Source of the DNA: UBA4744 sp963718995
GTDB taxonomy: Bacteria; Actinomycetota; Acidimicrobiia; Spongiisociales; UBA4744
Assembly (NCBI GenBank): GCA_963718995.1
Contig: CAVRAP010000001.1
Location: 1 to 64,000, forward strand
DNA length: 64,000 nucleotides
Direction: 5' to 3'
Part shown: piece by piece, positions 24,616 through 33,037 of the stretch
Position numbering within the stretch: the stretch's first letter is position 1
Layout: every line of letters begins with the position of its first letter
Made by a program: the position numbers and the translations under genes
Notes under the pieces: model-generated
Seen by the model: only the letters and a program-made list of their open reading frames with translations
The model's database searches: none
What the model was told of the DNA's origin: nothing

Positions 24616-25417
24616 CGCTTACTTCGATCTCCACGCTCTCGATGTAGACCGTCTCGAGCGGCAAGCTCGTTTCGGTTGCCGACGTGCCGTCTCGCCCGGT
24701 CAGCTGCACCGAGGCGATCTTGTCGATGGTGTCTGCCGAGTCGACCACGGTGCCGAAAACCGAGTACAAGGGGTCGAGTCCGGTGTCGTCGCCGTCAACG
24801 ATGAAGAACTGACTTCCCGTCGAGTTGGCGCCTCGGTTGGCCATCGCCAGGACTCCCCGGCCGAAGATGAACCCGGCTTCCGGGAACTCATCGGCCACCA
24901 GGTAGCCGGGCCCACCGCTGCCGATGGCGGTGGGATCTCCCGCCTGGATAGCGAAGCCGGGGACGATCCTGTGAAAGACCGACCCGTCGAAGTAGCCCTG
25001 CCGGGCCAGGAACACGAACGAGTTGACCGTTTCGGGAGCAATGGAAGGGTCGAGTTGAGCGACGATGGCACCGCAGGAGGTCGTGATGGTGGCCGTTACG
25101 GTGGCATCAGAGGCAATACCCTGATCCTCGGGGGCGTCGAAGCTCATCTCCGTCACCGCCGGGGGAGCGTCGGCTCCGCAGGCCGTCGGCTGGGCCCTAT
25201 AGCCGGCGTAATCGACAGGGATGGTTGTCGTTGTCGTTGTGTCGCCTTCCGAGCTGTTGAACAAGGTGGGGAGAACCAGTGCCACTGCCAGGACAACCAC
25301 CAGAACTGTCAGCTGGGTGGCGCGTTTACGCAGCTTCTTCTGACGCTCCAGCTTCTTGCGTTCTTCCATCTTCTTGGCACGGTTGTCGCGCTGTCGTTCA
25401 CGCTTGTTGGTCGGCAT
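24608..25417 (-). CDS. Membrane-anchored cyclophilin-type peptidyl-prolyl isomerase
   Basis: A 269-residue protein. The first 32 residues are strongly basic and helical (NKRERQRDNRAKKMEERKKLERQKKLRKR), then one transmembrane helix (LTVLVVVLAVALVLPTLF), a Thr-rich linker, and a cyclophilin domain from about residue 105 (TVNSFVFLARQGYFDGSVFHRIVPGFAIQAGDPT, GVLAMANRGANSTGSQFFIV). The active-site segment FHRIVPGF and the Q/F positions are kept. It should assist folding of exported proteins. A single gene; its last codons run into a repeat. Confidence 0.9.
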   Translation of the reverse strand: MPTNKRERQRDNRAKKMEERKKLERQKKLRKRATQLTVLVVVLAVALVLPTLFNSSEGDTTTTTTIPVDYAGYRAQPTACGADAPPAVTEMSFDAPEDQGIASDATVTATITTSCGAIVAQLDPSIAPETVNSFVFLARQGYFDGSVFHRIVPGFAIQAGDPTAIGSGGPGYLVADEFPEAGFIFGRGVLAMANRGANSTGSQFFIVDGDDTGLDPLYSVFGTVVDSADTIDKIASVQLTGRDGTSATETSLPLETVYIESVEIEVSGS

Positions 25418-25492
25418 AGCGACAGGACTATAGGCATCTCGTCAGAGAGGATCGTCGGGCCGCCGCCGGACCGGCGGTACAATCCCGGCGCG

Positions 25493-26719
25493 ATGTCTTT
25501 GATAGTCCAGAAATACGGCGGCACTTCTGTCGCGGACGGCGAACGGATCAAACGAGTGGCGGCCCGCGTGGCTGCAACCCGTAGGGCCGGCAACGACGTG
25601 ATCGTGGTTGTTTCGGCCATGGGTGGAACCACCGACCAGCTGATCGATTTGGCCCGCCAGGTGAGCGCGTCGCCTCCCGGTCGCGAGATGGACATGCTGC
25701 TCACTGCCGGTGAGAGAATCACCATGGCTCTGCTGGCTATCGCGATTCACGAAGAGGGGGTTGAAGCGGTCAGCTTCACAGGTTCGCAAGCTGGGATCCT
25801 CACCGATTCGAGCCACGGCCAGGCGAAGATCCAGGAGATCCGTAATTTCCGGGTCGAGGAGAGTCTCAAGGAAGGCAAAGTGGTCATCGTGGCGGGCTTC
25901 CAGGGAGTGGACCCCCGGTCGAAAGACGTGACCACCCTCGGTCGGGGTGGCTCAGATGCAACTGCGGTGGCGCTGGCTGCCGCAAATCACGCAGACGTAT
26001 GCGAGATCTACACCGATGTCGATGGGGTTTTCACGGCTGACCCACGCATCGTGCCCGATGCCCGCAAACTCGATGAAGTGTCATTCGAGGAGATGTTGGA
26101 ACTGGCGTCGACCGGCGCCCGGGTCCTCATGCTCCGTTCGGTGGAGTTCGGCCGCAATTTCAACATTCCCCTCCATGTGCGTTCGTCATTCCACGACGGC
26201 CCCGGGACCTGGGTGAAGGAGAAAACTATGGAACAGGCGATCATCAGCGGGATATCGCACGACACCTCGGAAGCGAAGGTCACGGTGCGCGGCGTTCCCG
26301 ACCGTCCCGGCGTGGCGGCAGCACTATTCGAACCGCTGGCTCATCGGGAAGTCAACGTCGACATGATCGTCCAGAACGTGTCGAAAGATGGCACGACCGA
26401 TATCAGCTTTACCGTCCCCAAGGACCACGCGGCCGTCGCCATGGAAGTGGTCCGGCAGGTCATCCCGGAGATCGAAGCAGCAGGTGTCGATATCGACGAA
26501 TCGGTAGCAAGAGTCTCCGTCGTCGGCGCCGGGATGAAGTCGCACCCCGGAGTGGCCGCCACGATGTTCCGGGTCTTGTCCGCCAATGGGATCAACATTG
26601 AGATGATCTCTACGTCGAGTATCCGCATATCTTGTGTCGTGGCGCTCGATCAGATTGAGGATGCGGTTCGGGTGCTGCACGCTGCGTTCGAGCCGCCAAC
26701 CATGGTGGGGGAGCTATGA
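25493..26719 (+). CDS. lysC: Aspartate kinase
   Basis: A 408-residue enzyme from ATG 25493 that phosphorylates aspartate, the first step to lysine, threonine and methionine. Family marks are VQKYGGTSVADGERIKRVA at the start, VVSAMGGTTDQLI, GRGGSDATAVALAAA, and two C-terminal ACT domains (VTVRGVPDRPGVAAALFEPLAHREVNVDMI and VSVVGAGMKSHPGVAATMFRVLSANGINIEMIS) for feedback control. The stop overlaps the start of asd (ATGA). The reading frame extends far upstream without stop, but that part is antisense to the cyclophilin gene. Confidence 0.96.
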   Translation: MSLIVQKYGGTSVADGERIKRVAARVAATRRAGNDVIVVVSAMGGTTDQLIDLARQVSASPPGREMDMLLTAGERITMALLAIAIHEEGVEAVSFTGSQAGILTDSSHGQAKIQEIRNFRVEESLKEGKVVIVAGFQGVDPRSKDVTTLGRGGSDATAVALAAANHADVCEIYTDVDGVFTADPRIVPDARKLDEVSFEEMLELASTGARVLMLRSVEFGRNFNIPLHVRSSFHDGPGTWVKEKTMEQAIISGISHDTSEAKVTVRGVPDRPGVAAALFEPLAHREVNVDMIVQNVSKDGTTDISFTVPKDHAAVAMEVVRQVIPEIEAAGVDIDESVARVSVVGAGMKSHPGVAATMFRVLSANGINIEMISTSSIRISCVVALDQIEDAVRVLHAAFEPPTMVGEL

Positions 26720-27729
26720 GCACCAAGCGAATAGCAGTCGTCGGTGCCACCGGAGCGGTTGGCCGGGCCATGATCTCCATCCTCGAGGAGCGAAGCTTCC
26801 CTGTTTCCGAACTTCGGCTCTTCGCTTCCTCCCGGTCGGCAGGCACCAAAGTCGACACGCAGTGGGGGACGGTCGAGGTCGAGGACCTCGCCACGGCCGA
26901 CCCGGCCGGTATCGAGATCGCCTTGTTCTCCGCCGGAGGTGATCGCTCCCGGCGGTTTGCACCATCGTTTGCCGCTGCGGGAGCCGTAGTTATCGACAAT
27001 TCCTCAGCTTTCCGGATGCAGCCGGATGTGCCGCTGGTGGTTGCCGGGGTCAACGATGCGGCTGCAGCTCACCACGAAGGCATCATCGCCAATCCGAACT
27101 GCACCACCATGGACCTCATGATGGCGGCCGCACCCCTCCATCGGGCGGCCGGACTGCGGTCGATGATTGCCACCTCGTATCAATCCGTTTCCGGGTCCGG
27201 TCAAAAAGGCATGGACGAATTGACCAGGCAGGTTGGGGAACTGGGCGGTGATCTCCAAGCCCTGATGACCGGGGGATGGCAGGATCCCGGCGGTGAGGTC
27301 TATCCGCGGCCGATCGCCTGGAACGTGATCCCCTTTGCGGGCAGCCTCCAGAGCGAGGGTTACACGGACGAAGAGTGGAAGTTCGTCAATGAGAGCCGCA
27401 AGATCCTCGACATCCCGGACCTCAAGGTGGAGCCGACGTGCGTGCGGGTCCCCGTGATGGTCGGCCACGGGATCGTGGCCAGCCTGTGGTTCGATCGCCC
27501 GGTCTCCGCCGATGAGGCCGAGGCTGTGTTGGGAGCTGCGGCCGGCGTGGCCGTATGGAAAGACAAGGTTCCCACCCCCTTGGATTCAGCCGGCATTGAC
27601 GATGTGCTGGTCGGCCGAATTCGCGAAACCATCGGTACCCCTGGTGGAATCAACCTCTGGGCGGTCGGCGATAACCTCCGAAAGGGAGCTGCCCTCAACG
27701 CCGTGCAGATCGCCGAACTGCTCGTTTAG
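26716..27729 (+). CDS. asd: Aspartate-semialdehyde dehydrogenase
   Basis: A 337-residue NADPH enzyme acting directly after aspartate kinase. It shows the Rossmann start RIAVVGATGAVGRAMISIL, the catalytic Cys in IIANPNCTTMDLMMAAAPLH (about residue 127), the SYQSVSGSGQKGMDEL loop and the catalytic His in RVPVMVGHGIVASLW. It is translationally coupled to lysC by a 4-base overlap, the usual actinobacterial arrangement. Confidence 0.96.
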   Translation: MSTKRIAVVGATGAVGRAMISILEERSFPVSELRLFASSRSAGTKVDTQWGTVEVEDLATADPAGIEIALFSAGGDRSRRFAPSFAAAGAVVIDNSSAFRMQPDVPLVVAGVNDAAAAHHEGIIANPNCTTMDLMMAAAPLHRAAGLRSMIATSYQSVSGSGQKGMDELTRQVGELGGDLQALMTGGWQDPGGEVYPRPIAWNVIPFAGSLQSEGYTDEEWKFVNESRKILDIPDLKVEPTCVRVPVMVGHGIVASLWFDRPVSADEAEAVLGAAAGVAVWKDKVPTPLDSAGIDDVLVGRIRETIGTPGGINLWAVGDNLRKGAALNAVQIAELLV

Positions 27730-27791
27730 ACAGATTGTTGCGTCGACTGTTTTCCCGGGAAGGTGGTCACGGGACGGACACCGGACAGGTC

Positions 27792-28490
27792 TCAGGCAGC
27801 GCTCGGGCAGGTCCCGCTGTCGAACGCATGGCCCGCGAGCACCCGGTCGCGATCACCCGTTCTGCAGACACCGACATACCAGTCGGGCAACATGGACCTG
27901 GCTTGCCGATCGAGCCTGGCCCGGATCTCGGACCGGCGGGCACCGATGGCCGGGAGTGATCCGTTGAGGACGGGTGCCGGAGCGGCAACCTCAGTGGGAA
28001 AAGGTGCGGGTGGAGCTGCATCGTCCGCCGTTGCGGCGGGAGCAGGTTCAGGTGTCGGTGGCGGAGTAGCGCCGGCTGCGAGCCGGCAGAACACGACGGA
28101 CACGTACACGGCCCCATCGTCGGTTGTGGCCAGGCCCGTACCCATGGCGGTCCAGGCCGGGTTGTTGATGATGCTGCGGTGGCTGCCGCTTTGCTGGAAG
28201 GCCGCGAATACAGAAGGCACATCTGGGCCGGCTCCGACCACTTCACCTACTGACTGGCACGCACCGAGCAAACCGGTGATGTTGGCGTGAAATACGTCCC
28301 CGGCGGCCGCCTGAGCTGCTGCAGACCCGCCGGCGACCCGATCGGCATCGGCAACGACCGGCAGGCTTGAGCCACGGGAATTACTCACCTGAGCGGCAAC
28401 TTCATCGGCGAGGGCAGGAGATGCCACCACCAGAGGAAGGGCGAGAGACAGGATCGCCGCCAGCGCTATGCGTCGATTCGAATATGACAC
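27792..28490 (-). CDS. Secreted CAP/SCP-domain protein
   Basis: A 232-residue protein with a Sec signal peptide (RIALAAILSLALPLVVASPALADEV; cleavage likely after ALA). The middle (FHANITGLLGACQSVGEVVGAG, SGSHRSIINNPAWTAMGTGLATTDDGAVYVSVVFCR) matches the bacterial CAP (SCP-like) domain with its H and N positions. A Pro/Ala-rich linker and a C-terminal RSEIRARLDRQARSMLPDWYVG segment follow. CAP proteins are extracellular and of mostly unknown function. It converges on asd and is followed upstream by a mazG-like gene. Confidence 0.82.
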   Translation of the reverse strand: MSYSNRRIALAAILSLALPLVVASPALADEVAAQVSNSRGSSLPVVADADRVAGGSAAAQAAAGDVFHANITGLLGACQSVGEVVGAGPDVPSVFAAFQQSGSHRSIINNPAWTAMGTGLATTDDGAVYVSVVFCRLAAGATPPPTPEPAPAATADDAAPPAPFPTEVAAPAPVLNGSLPAIGARRSEIRARLDRQARSMLPDWYVGVCRTGDRDRVLAGHAFDSGTCPSAA

Positions 28491-28530
28491 GGAGAGGTGA
28501 CAGTATCGGATTCGAGCGCTTATAGCGACT

Positions 28531-28812
28531 TCATGGGCAGCGACAGGGAATCTCGGAACAACGCGGGCAACCGTCTTGGTACCGGCTGAGGGCCTCGTCG
28601 AGGCTCAAACCAGCCAGGTTGGCCAGCGAGGCCACCCAGGCCAAAACGTCCCCGAACTCCTGGAGTTGTTGGTCTCGATCACCTTTGCGGAGGGCCTGGG
28701 CGAGTTCACCGATCTCCTCGGCCAGCCAGGCGATGTTGGCCGGGATCCCGCGAGCCCGGTCCCGGTGCCCGTAGGTCCGATCCATGAGGTCCTGCAGTTG
28801 GTGCAACTCCAT
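28531..28812 (-). CDS. MazG-like nucleotide pyrophosphohydrolase
   Basis: A 93-residue protein with the metal-binding pattern of all-alpha NTP pyrophosphatases (AWLAEEIGELAQALRKGD and EFGDVLAWVASLANLAG). The C terminus ends in a small Cys cluster (CPRCSEIPCRCP), common in archaeal and some bacterial members and possibly metal-binding. Such enzymes remove non-canonical or surplus nucleotides. It lies directly before the tRNA gene on the opposite strand. Confidence 0.85.
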   Translation of the reverse strand: MELHQLQDLMDRTYGHRDRARGIPANIAWLAEEIGELAQALRKGDRDQQLQEFGDVLAWVASLANLAGLSLDEALSRYQDGCPRCSEIPCRCP

Positions 28813-28875
28813 ACGTTCAGCGTAGACGCAGTACTTGGTTCCACGGTCCCGAGAGTGGTTAACATGTCGTGGCCA

Positions 28876-28952
28876 CGGGACGTGGCGCAGTTTGGCAGCG
28901 CGCAGCGTTCGGGACGCTGAGGTCGCCGGTTCGAATCCGGCCGTCCCGACCA
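28876..28952 (+). tRNA. tRNA-Pro (anticodon CGG), host of the genomic island
   Basis: Full cloverleaf: acceptor CGGGACG (28876-28882) with CGTCCCG (28942-28948), D-arm GCGC...GCGC, anticodon stem CAGCG/CGCTG with loop TTCGGGA (anticodon CGG at 28910-28912), variable AGGTC, T-arm GCCGG-TTCGAAT-CCGGC, then A and an encoded CCA. From 28908, the first base of the anticodon loop, the sequence is repeated at 43155, so the 3' half is supplied by the integrated element. Confidence 0.97.
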
Positions 28953-29201
28953 GAGAAATACCAGTTCAGGGCCACCCTTCGGGTGGCTTCTGGTTGGGGG
29001 GGTCTCGTTTTCATCGCGTTTGGCCGTTCGGCTCAGACGGTGTTCAGTTTGAGACCCGATTCGGCCGCCCAGCAGCTGAGGATCGGCGGGGCCCGTCAGC
29101 TGCTCCGGCGGGTTGGCTCGGATGCTGGTGGGATGTTCTGGTTGTGGTGGAAGACGTTGCGTGGGTCCATCCGTGCCTTGAGGGACGTCAACCGCTCGAA
29201 A
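28908..29201. repeat. Left direct repeat of the island (attL-like)
   Basis: Contains the tRNA 3' half, the hairpin after it, spacer and the 3' end of the FAD-oxidase gene. Differs from the right copy at about a dozen positions, mainly near 28993-29010, 29072 and 29100. Confidence 0.9.
28971..28990 (+). terminator. Hairpin after tRNA-Pro
   Basis: GCCACCC-TTC-GGGTGGC followed by TTCTGG, 19 bases after the tRNA; a perfect 7-bp GC stem. The same hairpin is repeated at 43218-43234. Confidence 0.7.
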
Positions 29202-30499
29202 CGCGCTTCACCGTAGGCTTGGCGGACCGCGTCGGTTCCCCGTTCGGATAGGAAGTTGACGTAGCCCCCGCCGATGATATGTGGCTCGAAGTCGGCCATA
29301 GCGTCCTTGGTCCAGTGGCGATGGAGGTCATCTTCGCTTTCGTCGATCCATTGGCAGGCATAGTTGATGAGGAACCCAGCGTCACGATTGGGAAAGCACC
29401 CAATGTCGGTATTTCGGGCTACGGCCCCTCCCATCTGAAAGAAGCTCAACAGGCTGTGGGGTGACGACACCGTGTTGAGATGCCGTTGGAACAGGTCGAT
29501 GACCTCGTCGGTGAGCTGGTCGATCGGCGACGACTTCCAGTAGTAGCGACGACCAACCGGGTTGGCGCCTGCCAGGACGCCTTGATGCTCGATCATGGGC
29601 TTGGGAGCGATGGTGTCGGCCACAACCGGAGCCAGGGTACGGAGCGGGCCGATGACCGATTCGGCATTGGCCGGGTCACCGCAATATACGGCGCCAATCA
29701 TGACAATGGGCGTCCCGACGACTTCGGCAGGTAGCCAGTCGAGGCCGGGCGCAATTCGCATGAACACGATGGTGGTCAGCTCGTCGGTGGCGCCGGCGAC
29801 GATGTCGCGATAGGAACGGAGGACGGTAGCGACGTCCTCCCCGCGATACACGACAAAGCCAGCCAGTACCTCCTTGGGTATCTCGTGAGTTTCGAATTCG
29901 AACTCGGTGACGATGCCAAAGTTGCCGCCGCCGCCCCGCAACCCCCACAGGAGTCCCGGATCGGAGGCTTCGGTTGGGTGAATGATCTCGCCTTCGGCCG
30001 TCACCAGGGTAACGCCGGTCAGGTTGTCGCAGGTCAGACCGAGCTTGCGCATGGTCCAACCGACGCCTCCGCCGAGCGTGAGGCCACCCACTCCGGTGTC
30101 GGCGTCGATCCCCGCTGGAATGAGGTGGCCGAAAGGAAGGGTGCCGGCGTCGAGGTCGCCGAGTTTCGCTCCGCCCTGGACGTAGGCCCGATGACGACCC
30201 GCGTCCAAGCGAACCCGGGTCATCTTCGACAGATCGATGACGATGCCGTCTTCGACGATCGCCGATCCGGCGACATGGTGACCACCTGCCTTGACCGACA
30301 GTGGGATTTGGTTCCGCACAGCGTGGCGCACGACCGCGGCCACGTCTTCAGTGGTGTGGCAGGTAGCGACGAGTCGGGGCCGCCGATCGATGTGCCCATT
30401 CCAGATCGAACGGGCCTCGTCATACCCGGCGGTGCCGGGAGCATGGAGCGTTCCGGAGAACGCTTCGGACAGGTCATGGGTGTCGAGGGTGTTTGTCAT
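29096..30499 (-). CDS. FAD-binding oxidoreductase, berberine-bridge-enzyme-like
   Basis: A 467-residue flavoenzyme. The PP-loop FAD domain has SVKAGGHHVAGSAIVEDG with the His usually linked to FAD, DADTGVGGLTLGGGVGWTMRKLGLTCDNL, and LLWGLRGGGGNFGIVTEFEF. The C-terminal BBE segment (YGEARFERLTSLKARMDPRNVFHHNQNI) is complete. No Cys for a second covalent bond is obvious. Such enzymes oxidise sugars or small aromatics. It is divergent from an HxlR-type regulator, which probably controls it. Its last 106 bases are part of the left repeat, and a second copy of that 3' end lies at 43342-43447. Confidence 0.9.
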   Translation of the reverse strand: MTNTLDTHDLSEAFSGTLHAPGTAGYDEARSIWNGHIDRRPRLVATCHTTEDVAAVVRHAVRNQIPLSVKAGGHHVAGSAIVEDGIVIDLSKMTRVRLDAGRHRAYVQGGAKLGDLDAGTLPFGHLIPAGIDADTGVGGLTLGGGVGWTMRKLGLTCDNLTGVTLVTAEGEIIHPTEASDPGLLWGLRGGGGNFGIVTEFEFETHEIPKEVLAGFVVYRGEDVATVLRSYRDIVAGATDELTTIVFMRIAPGLDWLPAEVVGTPIVMIGAVYCGDPANAESVIGPLRTLAPVVADTIAPKPMIEHQGVLAGANPVGRRYYWKSSPIDQLTDEVIDLFQRHLNTVSSPHSLLSFFQMGGAVARNTDIGCFPNRDAGFLINYACQWIDESEDDLHRHWTKDAMADFEPHIIGGGYVNFLSERGTDAVRQAYGEARFERLTSLKARMDPRNVFHHNQNIPPASEPTRRSS

Positions 30500-30534
30500 G
30501 TTCGCACCCTATGTCGCATTCGGGTCTGGCGGAA

Positions 30535-30549
30535 GTTCGAAAAACGAAC
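30535..30549. promoter_or_regulatory. Palindromic operator candidate between the oxidase and HxlR genes
   Basis: Perfect inverted repeat GTTCG-AAAAA-CGAAC in the 85-bp space between two divergent starts (30499 and 30585). HxlR-type regulators usually bind such sites next to their own gene, so autoregulation and control of the oxidase are likely (inference). Confidence 0.5.
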
Positions 30550-30584
30550 CGGTCGCGGCGACGGGGCCATGGCATACTTGCCCG

Positions 30585-31268
30585 ATGGATTCCTATGGAC
30601 AGTACTGCCCGATTGCCAAGGCAGCCGAGTTGCTTGGCGACCGCTGGACTCTGCTCATCGTGCGTGAGCTCATGTTTGGACCCATTCGTTTCAACGAGTT
30701 CGAACGCGGTCTCCCGGGTATTTCTCGTTCGGTGCTGGCCGATCGGCTGAAACGTCTGCAACGCGATGGGATTGTTCAGACGGCACCTGGGTCCAAAGGC
30801 TATGTGTTCACTGACGCTGGCGAGTCACTGCGCCCAGTGGTCCGAGCGCTGGGCGAGTGGGTTGGCGAATGGGTGATGGGAGATCCCGAGGCAGGTGAGA
30901 CCAACCCCGAATTGCTGATGATGTATATGTCGCGCCACATCAACCAAGACAAGATACCGAACGGCAAGACGGTGCTGGCGTTCGAGTTCCACGACCAGAC
31001 TCAGAGATTCTGGCTGACCTTGGAGCCCCACAGCGTGTCGGTGTGCGTCGAAGACCCGTGTCTGCCCGTGGCAGTGTCGGTCCGGTCCTCGGTGAGCGAG
31101 ATGTATCGGGTCTACATGGGCCGAACGAGCTTGCGGTCAGCACTCGAAGGGGGAACCGTCACCGTCGACGGTCTTCCAGCGGACCGTCGCCTCTTCAGCG
31201 AGGTCATGCAGTGGAGCCATTTCGCACCGTCGGTGGGCCGGGGACTGGCCCGGGCTGCCACCGACTGA
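30585..31268 (+). CDS. HxlR-family transcriptional regulator with C-terminal SCP2-like domain
   Basis: A 227-residue regulator from ATG 30585. The N-terminal winged helix is typical HxlR (YCPIAKAAELLGDRWTLLIVRELMFGPIRFNEFERGLPGISRSVLADRLKRLQRDGIV), with the Cys often used for redox or aldehyde sensing. From about residue 110 a second domain (LAFEFHDQTQRFWLTLEPHSVSVCVEDP, GGTVTVDGLPADRRLFSEVMQW) resembles the sterol-carrier-like ligand domain found in actinobacterial members. Divergent to the FAD oxidase. The open frame extends upstream but only as antisense to that gene. Confidence 0.88.
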   Translation: MDSYGQYCPIAKAAELLGDRWTLLIVRELMFGPIRFNEFERGLPGISRSVLADRLKRLQRDGIVQTAPGSKGYVFTDAGESLRPVVRALGEWVGEWVMGDPEAGETNPELLMMYMSRHINQDKIPNGKTVLAFEFHDQTQRFWLTLEPHSVSVCVEDPCLPVAVSVRSSVSEMYRVYMGRTSLRSALEGGTVTVDGLPADRRLFSEVMQWSHFAPSVGRGLARAATD

Positions 31269-31433
31269 ATCTGTGTCGGAGTCGGGCTTGGGGCTTGCGG
31301 CTCGAGGATGCGCCGGCACTGGCCGCTGATAAAACTTCCCGGAATTGATCCACTGCTGCGCTGGTTGCGATCGACCGGTTACCAGATAACGGCAGAGCTA
31401 GCGCATATTGGCTCCTCTCTGTCAAGTGAGAGG

Positions 31434-31536
31434 GGTTCGGGGTGGGCAGGTGAGGACGTCTGTTGGCGTTGAAGCCTTCCGCGTGATCAGCTTTGCGCCT
31501 CGGTGCTGATGCTTTGGTTGGGCCACACCCCGAACC
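31434..31536 (-). ncRNA. Structured 3' region of IS110 element A (inverted repeat)
   Basis: GGTTCGGGGTGGGC at 31434-31447 pairs with GCCACACCCCGAACC at 31522-31536 (one bulge), enclosing a smaller pair GATCAGC/GCTGATG. It lies directly after the transposase stop (minus strand). It could be a terminator-like end structure or part of a transposon RNA. Some 15 bases further, CTTGACAGAGAGG resembles the outer end seen also for element B (CTTGACAAACA at about 34192). Confidence 0.4.
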
Positions 31537-31546
31537 TTCTTGAAGG

Positions 31547-32692
31547 CTAGACGGCTGCGGTTCGGGATTTCATTGGTTGTCCGTTGCGTCGGAGTGTGTT
31601 GGGTGATCGGTAGGACGGGTAGTCGCCTCGAGCGGAGGGCCAGCGGGGCCATGTCTGGTCTTGTTGCTGATCGGTTTCGCGGTCTAGTTGGAGTTGACGG
31701 TATATGGCGTCGCTGATGCGCCGTTTCAGGCACCGGAGCGCTTCTCGTCTGGTTTTGTTCTCGTTGAGTTTGCGTCGGTAGTAGGCGCGGCCTGGTGTGT
31801 CATAGCGGATCTGGGCAATGGCCGCGATGTGGCTTGCGTGGTTGAGTTGCCGGTTCCCGGACCGGCTCAACCGATGCCGGTTGTTGTCGCCTGAGGACAC
31901 CGCAATGGGGGCTGTGCCTGAGTAGCTGGCGAAGTGGTTCCTCGTTGGGAACCTCGACACGTCACCGACCTCTCCGAGGATCAGACCAGCGTTGAGGATC
32001 CCGACCCCGTAGATCCGGGTCAGTGTGGTGGCTGAGTCTTTGACTGCAGCGTGAATCTTCAACATGATCTGGTCGAGGCGCCGGTCGAATCGTTTGATGT
32101 CATCGATGTGATCAAGGGCGAGTTCGATCCGCATCAATCCGGCAGTGTCAGACACTTCTAACCCGTTGACCAGGGCTTCTGCACGTTCTGCGGTCAGGGC
32201 TCGTGGTGTGCCTCCAGGGATGAGCTCACGAATCAGTCGATGCAACCGGCACACCGATTGTGTCCTCGATGCGACTAACTCGTGACGCCGGTCCGACAGC
32301 AACTTCAATGCCACGTTCTCGTCATCTGGCCGCACCATCCGCAGGTGTTTGCTGTGCAACGCCGCCCGCCCGATCGCCACCGCGTCAGCCCGATCGGTCT
32401 TGTTGCCATGTCCCGTCGAGTAGATCCGAACCCGAGTCGCTAACTTGGCCGGCACATCAACCACCGTCTCACCCACAGCGACGAGCCGCTGGGCGATACT
32501 TCTCCCCACCCCGTTGGCTCCCTCGACCGCCCACACCCGGTCGGTGAACTCAGCCACCGCGTCCAACATCGCAACCATGCCCCGGGCCGTGTTATCGAAT
32601 CGTTGCTCCAACTCCAACATCTCGTCCCGGTCCAACACTGCAATCGTGTTCGACGCCTTGTGCGGATCGAGACCGATAACCATCTCAGTCAT
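31547..32692 (-). CDS. IS110-family transposase (element A)
   Basis: A 381-residue IS110 recombinase. The RuvC-like N-terminal domain (VIGLDPHKASNTIAVLD, AVEGANGVGRSIAQRL, GNKTDRADAVAIGRAAL) carries the acidic DEDD residues. The C-terminal Tnp domain (IYGVGILNAGLILGEVGDVSRFPTRNHFASYSGTAPI, then GDNNRHRLSRSGNRQLNHASH) carries the catalytic Ser region. The family uses a bridge RNA coded in the element's non-coding end to choose donor and target DNA. The gene is intact. The 5' non-coding part (32693 to about 32930) contains a segment homologous to two others near element B. The transposase differs in sequence from element B. Confidence 0.93.
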   Translation of the reverse strand: MTEMVIGLDPHKASNTIAVLDRDEMLELEQRFDNTARGMVAMLDAVAEFTDRVWAVEGANGVGRSIAQRLVAVGETVVDVPAKLATRVRIYSTGHGNKTDRADAVAIGRAALHSKHLRMVRPDDENVALKLLSDRRHELVASRTQSVCRLHRLIRELIPGGTPRALTAERAEALVNGLEVSDTAGLMRIELALDHIDDIKRFDRRLDQIMLKIHAAVKDSATTLTRIYGVGILNAGLILGEVGDVSRFPTRNHFASYSGTAPIAVSSGDNNRHRLSRSGNRQLNHASHIAAIAQIRYDTPGRAYYRRKLNENKTRREALRCLKRRISDAIYRQLQLDRETDQQQDQTWPRWPSARGDYPSYRSPNTLRRNGQPMKSRTAAV

Positions 32693-33037
32693 TGCCTTCT
32701 CCTCGTCCTCGCCGTATTCCTGACAGTGGACAGGACGGGCAATGCCTCTTCAAGCAGAGCAAACCTCTCTTCAGCCACACCCCATCCGAGGTCCAGGCCG
32801 CCAGCCATTCAAGAGCCACAACCCGAACACGGGATGGGCAGCCGGTTCACGAGCCGAGCCATCCAGGACCTCAACCCGAAGACTCGCCGAGCCCCCGAAT
32901 CACGTCCAGTTCTAACAAGAGGCCGGATATGCGTAGGTCAGATATTGAGGTTTCTGACCAAGCCAGAGCCATTGTGCGCTGGGTGGCTTATGGTGCCCGT
33001 ACCAGAACAAGACGGCGGCCAACCCTGGAGGCAAGGG
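32693..33037. other. Non-coding end of IS110 element A
   Basis: About 345 bases between the transposase start and the SRPBCC gene. The first 240 bases are probably the long non-coding end of the IS with the candidate bridge RNA (32789-32860). The remaining 100 bases lead to the SRPBCC start and show a ribosome binding site (GGAGG) only. The exact IS boundary cannot be set from one copy. Confidence 0.5.
32789..32860 (-). ncRNA. Candidate IS110 bridge-RNA segment, element A
   Basis: Shares an aligned pattern with 35632-35697 and 34370-34434: on the plus strand GGTCC, GCCAGCCATTC, CACAACCC, GGGCAGCCGGTTC and CGAGCC in the same order and spacing. It lies in the 5' non-coding region of a transposase, where IS110-group elements code the bridge RNA. 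Precise RNA ends and loops are not predicted. Confidence 0.5.

Noticed and set aside
24398..25492. Long N-terminal extension of aspartate kinase
   Set aside because: The open frame is antisense to the cyclophilin and PHP genes and unlike any aspartate kinase; the family start is at 25493.
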